A stretch of 64,000 bases of DNA, from positions 1,364,001-1,428,000 of the forward strand of contig JARFXM010000005.1 of NCBI GenBank assembly GCA_029532625.1. Reading direction: 5' to 3'. The notes beneath the pieces are model-generated. The model did no database searches. It worked only from the letters and a program-made list of their open reading frames with translations, and had not been told where the DNA came from. Made by a program: the position numbers and the translations under genes. How positions within the stretch are numbered: position 1 is the stretch's first letter; each line of letters begins with the position of its first letter. This document shows positions 1 through 8,789 of this stretch, piece after piece. The stretch comes from Lomentospora prolificans. Taxonomy: Eukaryota > Ascomycota > Sordariomycetes > Microascales > Microascaceae.

Positions 1-1029
1 ATTTTTTCCGGCGAGATCCCGCGCAAGCTACCTAAAGATCAACACCACCATGTCGTACGGGCCCATGCCACCAGCCATTTTGGTTGGATCGCCTAGGGAG
101 CTTGGTGGAGACCCATGTCACCGTCAACCGCACCCATGGCGGGCCAGTAGTAGACTGATCAGATCTCCGTAGTACCACCTATACTGCCGATCTGTTATAG
201 CTCCGAGGACTAAATGCCATATTACGATGCATACTACTCCTCTCGGAGAATATTCGATTCCTTCCCTTGGCCCTCGTGCAAAAGGACTTAATCCAATGCT
301 TATCCAGGGTATCGCCCAGCATTGCTGCGCCGTCGAGGATACGCGCCGTCGAATAGCGATTCGAATCCTTAGTCCGGATCCGGTGTAGAGGCTGCCGGGA
401 GCGCCCACCTCGAGCACCGGGGCCGAAAGAACTTTTGTTGCTGTACCCTCTTGTCCGCAGCAAACACTCCTAATCTGTATCCGACCGTTACAATGGCTCA
501 ACCTGCCGGTTACATGCCAGGTCTTGCCGCCCCTCTTTTACGACACCACAATATACGTAACCTCTGCCGGTGTACCCTACAGTCCCGTATGGCTTTACAC
601 GTTCTCTCCATATGACAAGCAGGTTCCAGGGTCCCATTGGGAATAAACAAGGAACGACTGGTTCCTGAGACTTGCTCCCGTTATTGCCCGCCCATAGTAA
701 CTTCTGCCAAACGTTATACACCCGCACCACTGAGATGCAAAGCCCCTCGAAGTTCTCCGCTCCGACGACTGCTTTGCGTCGGATGTGGAGAAGAAGCAAG
801 CTCTGCCGAATTCGCATCTTGTCTGTGTCTGAGTGGCTAGCAGCGCGGGGTTCCGAGGTAATAATCGATTCACCCCTACAACGGTGCCCAAGCTTCGCTG
901 TGGGGAGAACCCTTATCTTCTCCGCTTCGCTCCAGTCGCGTACTGCTTCTTTTCCCCAGTTTCCGTAGCTTACATGCGATCTGCACCAAGCTAAGGTATC
1001 ACGCATCCGGACCGGAAAGACGCACAATC
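1..1029. other. Intergenic, upstream of the sugar transporter
   Basis: No protein-like reading frame was recognised on either strand; open frames here have non-biological composition and most start at non-ATG codons. The right-hand part is presumably promoter and 5' leader of the transporter starting at 1030. Confidence 0.5.
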
Positions 1030-2915
1030 ATGAGTGTCCAAGACGAGAAAGAGAGGACTTCGGAGGTGGAGGAGGAGAAGCCAGTGGTGCCTTCCCACGC
1101 CGGAACCGGTACTGAAATCAATGCCGCATCTGTTGCTCTTGCGGCTGCGGTTGCGAGCCAGAAGCCTAACCCGTGGTCGAGGAACATGATAAAACTATAC
1201 TTCATCATGGCTATCGGATACCTTGTCTCGACAATGAACGGGTTTGGTACGTTCGACTCACCATGGAGGCTGCGGGCGCCCTCCTTTGGCCTCTTTTTAG
1301 CGATGTGCTGACTTCTTTAATAGATAGCTCGTTGATGGGCGCCATCAATGCCATGAAACCCTATCAAGAGAGCTTTGGCCTCAAAGGCGAGCACTCAACG
1401 ACCGGAATAGTGTTCATCATCTACAATCTTGGGCAGATTGCGGCTTTCCCTTTCTGTGGTATGCTCGCAGATGGCCTCGGAAGACGCCTTTGCATTTTTA
1501 TTGGCTGCCTCATCGTCCTAATTGGTACCGCGATTCAAGGCTCTGCCAATAACTTGGGCCAATTTATGGGAGGACGGTTCGTTCTCGGATTGGGTGCCGC
1601 CATTGCCTCTGCTGCCGGACCCGCCTACACCGTAGAGTTGGCACACCCTGCTTACCGAGGCTTCATGGCGGGAATGTACGTAGAGTTTTAACACTAAGCA
1701 AGTCGTAGCTCTCCGCTAACACATTCCTCTAGGTATAACAACTTCTGGTGGCTCGGTAACATCTTGGCCGGCTGGACTACGTATGGTTCCAACTTGTAAG
1801 TCACCACTTGACTATACGAGACGTACTCTGACTAAATGGTTATGACTAACACCTATCACTCACAGGCACATCACTAGCTCCTGGGCATGGAGGATACCCA
1901 CCGTCACCCAGGCCGGAATGCCCGCAGTCGTCTGTTGCCTCATCATGTTCTTCCCTGAATCTCCGCGTTGGCTCATCTCCAAAGATCGCACCGAGGAGGC
2001 TCTCCAAATATTTGCAAAATACCATGGCGATGGCGATGCCAACGCTCCTCTTGCCCAGCTCCAGTACCGTGAGGTCATTGAAGACTATGCTCAGACTGGT
2101 CATCAACCTCCCTGGTGGTATTACAAGGATCTTGTCGCTACTCGCTCTGCGCGATACCGCCTAGCCATGGTGATCGGAATGGCCTTCTTCGGTCAATGGA
2201 GCGGTAATAATGTCGTCAGCTATTTTATGGTGCGTTGTAACTATTTCAGAATTCATGCTTTTCCGAGTCGTTGAAACTAACAATCACTTGGTCACTGCAG
2301 CCCGACATGATCCTCGAGGCCGGTATTGAAGATACCAACAAGCAGCTTCTCATTAATGCAATTAACCCAATATTTTCCATGCTTGCGGCAATCTACGGCG
2401 CCTCCCTACTTGACAAACTTGGTCGACGAACAATGATGATGGGCGGTCTAACCGGCGCCCTATTCTCTTATATCCTTCTCACCGCCTTCAGCGCCGAATC
2501 GAAGAACCACCCTAACCTCGCTTACGGTGTTATCGTATCTATCTACCTTTTTGGCATCTTCTTCTCTGCCGGGTTTACTCCTCTACAGACTCTCTACACC
2601 GTTGAGTGCCTCGAGAACAGGACCCGTGCCCGTGGCTCCGGTGCCAACTTCCTCTTCCTCAACATTGCTATGACTATCAATACTGTGGGAATAAGTGTTG
2701 CTATTGACAGAATCGGATGGAAGCTCTACCTCGTTTACATCGCTTGGATTGTGATTGAGATTGTTCTCATTTATTTCTTCGCTGTTGAGACAGCCGGAAA
2801 GACGCTTGAAGAGCTGGGAGCTATCTTCGAAGCCCCGAACCCAAGGAAAGAAAGTCTGAAAAAGACTATAATCATCATTGACGAGAGGGGAAACGCCACC
2901 GAGGCTGCGCCATAG
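1030..2915 (+). CDS. MFS sugar transporter (hexose/lactose-permease-like)
   Basis: Predicted 12-span plasma-membrane sugar porter. Five exons join cleanly: 1030-1246, 1324-1675, 1733-1795, 1866-2229 and 2301-2915, giving 1611 nt and 536 aa. All four introns are GT-AG, and every junction restores family motifs, for example N-G-F-D-S-S-L-M-G across intron 1 and S-Y-F-M-P-D-M across intron 4. Family hallmarks are DGLGRR after TM2 (about residue 123), PESPRWL after TM6 (about 242), DKLGRR in the second half (about 370) and the C-terminal ETAGKTLEE signature (about 495). The 72-residue N-terminal exon is charged and alanine-rich, with membrane spans starting near residue 56. Length is normal for the fungal family. 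It resembles the fungal lactose/hexose permease branch, but substrate cannot be told from sequence. No neighbouring glycoside hydrolase hints at a catabolic cluster. Confidence 0.93.
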
Positions 2916-4010
2916 ATCTGCTAGGATACGAGTCAGTTTCTTTGCGGACATTTGTCAACTAGCTCGTCTTGGAATAATCGGAGCTGGAATCTAGGGTGAG
3001 ATAACCGCAATTTCTTGGCAATAGATCCTAAAGTCGTAACACACGGCGACATGATTGTTTTTCGTAATTCCTATTCTTCCTACTCGTCAACATCGACCTT
3101 CAGCTTTTGACTGCCAGGATCCCACGATTTAAGTCGCGTGGGGTTTTTCTTCTATGATCTGCTTTTACTTTTCGGTACAGCGCCATACAAGTGGAACCCT
3201 GATTAGTGATCTCGGAGCAGCTCCGACCTTACCAGTGACCCACTCCGATAGCATTTCCCGAACTTGTGGCGTGCGGATCCGTCCATTTAATCTCATCATG
3301 ACCGAAAATCCGAATTGCTTCGCTTTCTGTCCACTCTTACATGTTGCTATGAAACGGATAGTCCTCTTAGAGAAAAAGTCGCTGAATGTATGTATAAATC
3401 CATTGCCTTGACCTCCACAACAGAATACCAGATTACTTTCCCTCCTTTAATCCTGTCTCCAACGTAGGTACCCCCTAGTTGCATTCATCGCTTCAAGTTT
3501 CGAGATCTAAGTTGTTGGTTACAAAGCCAGTAGCTTCCGACTCACGTAATCTGATATCTCTGAAGGTGTTTACGAGAAGCTGGGTCGGAACGTTCTGAGT
3601 TACATGGGGATTACCGAGGTGTACGCGATAGAATTTGACTCGTGTGAGCAGTAGCTCCGATAGCTAGGGATATATTTACAGGAGCGGCTAGATTGATGGA
3701 ATGCTAGCCTCGCAGAGAATCATCCATGAGTTCTCAAGGCGAATAGAAGCTCGAAATTCGCCATTCTGGCAAAGAAGCAGAGAGAGTCAGTGGGACTTGA
3801 GCGGACTATCACGATGGATCGCATCGCGAAGTCACGTGATAACGCATTCGGCCTATTCAACGTCATCGCCTGGAAAATGTCAGCGCAGGCAACACCTCGC
3901 GATCGCCGAATTCTAAGTTATCTGGGCAGCCTTACCACTTCACCCCACGTGTGCGCGTGCATACCCGAAACAAAATACACGTCGAGTGTCTCGAAAGAGC
4001 AAAGAATAAC
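2916..4010. other. Intergenic between transporter and zinc-finger gene
   Basis: No credible gene. It contains a 6-bp stem hairpin with a T-rich tail at 3121-3147, about 200 nt downstream of the transporter stop, and an odd-centred palindrome CGGAGCAGCTCCG at 3213-3225. The last few hundred bases are probably the promoter of the gene at 4011. Confidence 0.5.
3121..3147 (+). other. Hairpin followed by T-run
   Basis: CCCACG (3121-3126) pairs with CGTGGG (3137-3142) around a 10-nt loop and is followed by GTTTTT. It resembles a bacterial terminator, but in a fungal 3' region it is more likely a fortuitous or 3'-UTR structure. Confidence 0.3.
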
Positions 4011-4883
4011 ATGTCAGAATACTGGAAATCTACGCCAAAATTCTGGTGCAAGCACTGTCGCACCTACGTCCGCGACACGCCCCTCGAAAAAGCCAATCAC
4101 GAAGCAACACTCACCCATCAGAATGCCGTCAAGCGCGCGCTAAGAGACATACACCGCGGCCACGAAAATGAGGAGCGGGAAAAGGAGCGGGCCAAGGCGG
4201 AGATCGAGAGGCTCAACAGGCTAGTCCCCGGCTCGTCCTCCGGCTCCAGCGCTACGATCACGGCGGGCAAAGGCACTATCCCCGGGCGGGCGCCGCCGCC
4301 TGGGCCAAGGGAAGTTAAAGCGACAGATTCGGAGAGGAAGAGGCAGATGGAAGAGTTGGCTGGGCTAGGGGTGTCGATACCAACCGACTTTAGGGGGGAT
4401 ATGGCGATGCCAGGGGAGTGGACTGTTACGGCTACGAGAGTCATTGAGGAGAAGACGGAGGCGGAGGCTATTAAGGCCAAAGCTACGGGCGTGAGGAAGA
4501 GGGAGGTGACGGAGGCGGAGAAGGAGGAAGAGGAGGCTATGAAGGGGTTGTTTAAGAAGCCAAAGAAGTGGGGGAGGGGGTTCAAGACCATGCGTGAGGA
4601 CGGCGATCGAGAGCTTGATGCGCTATTAAGTGGGGATTTCTCCAAGACGGAAAAGGTTGAGAATACCGAGCCTGAAGACGGCGAGGTGAAGCAGGAAGAA
4701 GGAGGAGGAGATGTCAAGAAAGAGGACACCGCTGAGGACAGGAAAGATCCAATTACACTGAAGGCTGAAGAGGGCGAAGCTATCACAGGAGGAGGTGGGT
4801 CTTCCCCAAAAGTGAATCTAGCAGACATTCCTGCTGCGCCCGTGTTTAAGAAGCGGAAGGCGAAGAATATCCGGCAAAAATAG
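4011..4883 (+). CDS. U1-type (matrin) zinc-finger protein, WBP4/FBP21-like
   Basis: Single-exon frame of 290 aa, probably a spliceosome-associated nuclear protein. The start at 4011 is chosen because family members begin directly with the zinc finger. The N-terminus reads M-S-E-Y-W-K-S-T-P-K-F-W-C-K-H-C, with zinc ligands C13, C16, H30 and H36 (C-x2-C-x13-H-x5-H, the U1-C/matrin spacing). A basic, charged helix with an RGHEN-EEREKERAK-like stretch follows, as in WBP4 orthologues. The rest is low-complexity and acidic, with a conserved-looking patch around KPKKWGRGFKTM (about residue 184) and a lysine-rich C-terminus (KKRKAKN) that could act as a nuclear signal. No WW domain is visible, so it is the fungal short form. 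The frame stays open to 3951 with an upstream ATG, but that extension is unlike the family. Confidence 0.82.
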   Translation: MSEYWKSTPKFWCKHCRTYVRDTPLEKANHEATLTHQNAVKRALRDIHRGHENEEREKERAKAEIERLNRLVPGSSSGSSATITAGKGTIPGRAPPPGPREVKATDSERKRQMEELAGLGVSIPTDFRGDMAMPGEWTVTATRVIEEKTEAEAIKAKATGVRKREVTEAEKEEEEAMKGLFKKPKKWGRGFKTMREDGDRELDALLSGDFSKTEKVENTEPEDGEVKQEEGGGDVKKEDTAEDRKDPITLKAEEGEAITGGGGSSPKVNLADIPAAPVFKKRKAKNIRQK

Positions 4884-5747
4884 ACTAGATTTCCGACGAT
4901 TGTACAAGATACCCTCATTCTTACCTGGTGTATACGATTTTTGAATGCAATGCTATTTTTCTGAAGTGTATTTGCGCGGGATGATGGGTCTACTAGGATG
5001 CAGAGGCTCGCTCGCGTTCTTCACATGATGAGGAACTGCGCTGCGCAAGGGCAATATAAAGTTCGTAGATCCAGAGATAGTGAGCTTGAGGAGAAGCACA
5101 TGTGTTCCGAATGGCCAGTATTAGGAGCAAAACATAGAGCTAGAGCGCACTCATGCCACTGATTTGGATTTAGGGTCACGAATCAAAGGCTTCGGCTATG
5201 GAAAGACGCCGCCCGGTGTGAGCCTGCCGTTGTCATATCTAGCGCGGACTCCACGGTAGCGATGGGAAAGAGTGCCTAGTCCCTAGCGGTTGCAGGTGGC
5301 GAAGGGCCATTCCTGTTGTCAGGGCTTGCCGCAATCATACGCGACTCGTGAACTGGAGCAGGGAAATGCTTCTTACAGGTGAAGAACTGGAAGCTACCCG
5401 GCGAGCATTTAGGGCCTCTGGGCTTCGCCATCATTACTACCCTCCTCCATCATCCCGGTGTCTCGCGCACCACACTCAATTCCGAACGATAGAGGAAACA
5501 TGCCACTCTATATTCCGCTTCTGGATTTCCTCTGCCATAAACCCATTCGAAGAAACAACCGCACACTTCCCATCACCCCTCGAGAGCGGATTCTACAGCA
5601 GAGACTGTTTACTCTCCCATATTACATCCTTATCTCATACTTCTTCTTTTCAACAGGAAGCCAGAGGTGAAGCCGCCTTAGCCTAATTCGCCAAAGAAAG
5701 CTTCAAGGTTTCTCTGAATTTGAGCCATTCCTACATCACAAGCCACC
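4884..5747. other. Intergenic, 5' region of the 5748 gene
   Basis: No convincing coding frame; the open frames at 5348-5686 are short and low quality. A pyrimidine-rich stretch around 5560-5660 suits a promoter or 5' UTR for the gene at 5748. Confidence 0.45.
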
Positions 5748-6818
5748 ATGTCACAACCATCAGTCTCTATCTACGACCCTCTGGGGTACGGCTTGTGTAC
5801 CCCAAGAGACGAGATGGGAGATAGTCCAATTATCACGCCGCAGGATCCACCTGGCAGCCCTATGGCCTCCTCGTCAACTCATCATAGCGATGAGGTAGCG
5901 ACAGCCCAAGATGAGCTTGGAACACCGCGTCTCCCACGGCTTGTGGAGATCCCAGGCGTAGGATCTGGGTCTAATTCGGAGGCATCCTCTTTTGGGTCTG
6001 GAACGACCGAAACTTTCGTCGAGGAACAAGTCTCATTCGAGTTTCCAATCTGGAACAGACCGGTTTTCGAGCTACAATTCAACCCTTTGTTCCATCCTAT
6101 CCTGGAATGGCCCAACGACTTCGAAAGCTCCAGCGTGGACGAAAATCAGCCCCAGTCCCTTGGCTGGATACCTGCCCCGAGCATGGCACCCTCGAGCGAG
6201 GTTAGCGATTGCATTGTAACCGGGGCCCATTCCCGACAGCCCAGACACGAAGAACCACAAGCCGAGGACAAAGATGTCACAGCCCAGGCAAAGGTGAAGG
6301 CCATCACCCAGGGAGCCGCCGCCGGCGACGCCGTCCTTGACGGAAATGGATCCTACAAGAAGGCGCGCAAGATCATGACCCGTCTCCTGCGGGGATACAT
6401 GAACGGGTTGTGGGAATACAACAAGGATAAGCTGAGAATGTCCGAGCTTAGGGCGATTGCGCGCCTGGATGAAATGGAGGGCCAGCGGAGGGTGCGAAAT
6501 ATCCTTCGAAAGCCGAACCTTGACCATAATCTGAGCTCCTTACTTTGGATGAGGATCGTTAATCGATTTGCCATCCCCAAGGGCGTCCTGGCTATATTGG
6601 ATGGAGCGGTGAGTCGACAAAGCTTTACGGAAGTGTGGGCGTCCTCTGTAACCAATATTATGCTCCGACGACAAGTAAACAACGCCATAAGCGGAGAGCT
6701 CTGGGTCGGAAACTATCGAACCCGGCAGACAGCACGAGTGGCCGCATGCAAACCGCCCAAGGGGCATATTGTCCTCCGAATGCCAACCATTGACGAAGAG
6801 GAAGAAGAGCACCTTTGA
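5748..6818 (+). CDS. Uncharacterised 356-residue protein
   Basis: Uninterrupted frame of 356 aa beginning in a near-perfect initiation context (GCCACCATG). I do not recognise the family. The N-terminal half (about 1-190) is acidic, Ser/Pro/Thr-rich and probably disordered. The C-terminal half (about 200-340) is different: basic, helical-looking and richer in hydrophobic residues, with stretches such as KKARKIMTRLLRGYMNGLWE and LLWMRIVNRF, so it is the likely folded part. The tail ends in an acidic EEEEE run. No signal peptide, membrane span or catalytic motif is visible. A 1.07-kb frame without stops and with normal codon use argues for a real gene. It could be a lineage-specific nuclear or cytosolic protein. 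Confidence 0.65.
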   Translation: MSQPSVSIYDPLGYGLCTPRDEMGDSPIITPQDPPGSPMASSSTHHSDEVATAQDELGTPRLPRLVEIPGVGSGSNSEASSFGSGTTETFVEEQVSFEFPIWNRPVFELQFNPLFHPILEWPNDFESSSVDENQPQSLGWIPAPSMAPSSEVSDCIVTGAHSRQPRHEEPQAEDKDVTAQAKVKAITQGAAAGDAVLDGNGSYKKARKIMTRLLRGYMNGLWEYNKDKLRMSELRAIARLDEMEGQRRVRNILRKPNLDHNLSSLLWMRIVNRFAIPKGVLAILDGAVSRQSFTEVWASSVTNIMLRRQVNNAISGELWVGNYRTRQTARVAACKPPKGHIVLRMPTIDEEEEEHL

Positions 6819-8789
6819 GGGGCTACCAGAAAGCTCGTGAAGCTAACACAATTAACAGCATAGCATTGATGGGCTGTGAGTCCAAGTACTGTAGGCACAT
6901 CCTTGCCCTCCAAATACATCGTATGTTCATGTGGATGTGGTGAAAGGGAAAACAGGGTTTGTTTAAGACTGTGCTTGATGACAAAACTCTTGTGGTCTTT
7001 GATCACTTGTGCTGCTTTCACGCATTTGCATTTACCAGTGGTTACCCCACTCAGCCAACAGTAAGTAATAGTGATCCTTTTAATGCTTTTTTTACGAAGA
7101 ATACTCATGAATGAAACATACAGATCTGAACAGGCTGGGGGTCTGGAACAAGACTAGAACGAAGCTAGGCATGTTGTGCCGTCTTACTGTCTTTCTCTGA
7201 AGGATGCCTGGCGCTGACGATCCAGGGGCCGAAAGGTTGAGGGTCAAGCCACTGACGAATTGGTGCTTGGCTGCAGGTCTGTCTGATTTTCAAACTTTTC
7301 CCCTGCAGCAAGACGAGCGAATTGATTTTTGAGTTTAATCTTGGAAGCGCGGGATCAGAACGCGCTGAGACGAGATTGAGCCTCCCAACGAGGAGCCAGC
7401 TGGCGACTTTGTCCACTTTGTCCGCTTTGTCCGCTTTGTCCGCTTTGTCCGCTTTGGTCGCCGAGCTGAGATTGCCTTTCGACTCCTCCATATTTCTATT
7501 GCCAGCCTGGAGATGCAACGGCCAATATTGAGCCAGGGTTCAAATTGTTTACAAGTTCTAGTGGCAGTTGAGAATTCCTCGACTCCGAGAGATGGTTGTT
7601 GAACGTAACTTGGCGGAGGAACGTGTAGGTGATCAAGGAAGGTCGCGAGTGAAGGTCAGGAAGTCGCAGGTTGTTAATATTACTGATTGCATTTGTACCA
7701 GATCATCGGAATTGATGCCGCTAAATTAATGGTTGTGCCATGCAGCCAGGCATTCTCCCGTGCAACAGTGAAATTGATTCGGGTGTGGCATCGTTGGTGG
7801 ATTGACCCGTCCTCCAATGGATGGCCTGGCTGATCCAAGGATGCCAGTATTAATACTTCCAGGTTGATTTGCCCTATGGCGCCCCTTAGCGTCATTCTGC
7901 CCCACCCCCACCGTCCAGGCACGCTGAGGAATCAGCACGAGGTATTGCCTGCAAGTACCATGAACACCACCTCCTAAGAATTGTCAACCGGGTAAGAAAT
8001 CTACCAGTAAGGTCGGCGGAAAGATAGCCCTGCACAGACCAAACTTCCCGATGACATGACAATTGCGAGGACCACCCTGGCGCAAGTCTTCATCCACCTC
8101 TTTTTCCATCTTCTTTGACTCATGAGAGCCCTTTCTCATCAGAGACAACAATCTTTGCTGGTATACAGAGAAGACCCACCGGCCACGGAAGCGCCCCGCC
8201 CCCCCAAATCCCCGATATTCCGCAACGGATTGCCAGCTGCAAAATGCTCTCTTAAACTAAGCAGTAGAGCACAAAAGGCCTGGGTCACCATTTCAGCTGG
8301 CAGGGGTTGTTGCTTTTAGCGCCCCCTTTTCACCCGTCATGTATCTGTAGGTACTCTTGGCAGAGACACCTCGCGGCCTCCATGTGCCGATGTAAGTGTT
8401 TTCCTCGGCAGCGTCAGGGCATCGCCAAAACAGGCATCCTTCACGATACCCCCCGGATACCTCCCTCTGTCTGGACATGGGCTTGGAATATGCCCCAGTT
8501 CGAGGGCCAAGGAAAGAGGCCATGAGGAGGTGCACTTCTCATTCCCCATTTCGAGGGAGAGCCTCTTCCGTGAAATTGTTTTTCTTCATCGTGACTTTTT
8601 CCTCTTGAAGGTACAATCTGTTGATTTCTGCGCTCAGCAGACGACAAGGTTTTGCGCTGGGTGTCGTCCAACTCGCATCCGCTTCTAAGCTCGCCACCCT
8701 TCTTTTCTCGTGTTGACCTGCTTGTGGCTTTTTCATGGTGTCTTGATATTCACTCTTTGGCTCTTCTTTCAACTCCGAGGTTGCCCGCT
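6819..8789. other. Intergenic with a short tandem repeat
   Basis: About 2 kb without a credible gene. Overlapping short frames around 8290-8770 on both strands have no protein-like features. It contains a six-copy 9-bp repeat at 7407-7460. The last few hundred bases, rich in pyrimidines, are the likely promoter and leader of the gene at 8790. Confidence 0.45.
7407..7460. repeat. 9-bp minisatellite, unit CTTTGTCCG, six copies
   Basis: Six head-to-tail copies; the first ends in CCA and the last has GTCG instead of GTCCG, and the middle copies are identical. The unit is a multiple of three, so the minus strand encodes a Lys-Ala-Asp repeat, but the surrounding frame shows no other sign of being a gene. 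Confidence 0.9.

Noticed and set aside
3121..3147. Rho-independent-like terminator
   Set aside because: The window is a fungal nuclear sequence with introns, where such terminators are not used by RNA polymerase II; kept only as a hairpin.
4118..4918. 266-residue minus-strand frame opposite the U1-type zinc-finger gene
   Set aside because: It is a Ser/Pro-rich antisense shadow of a Glu/Lys-rich coding region.
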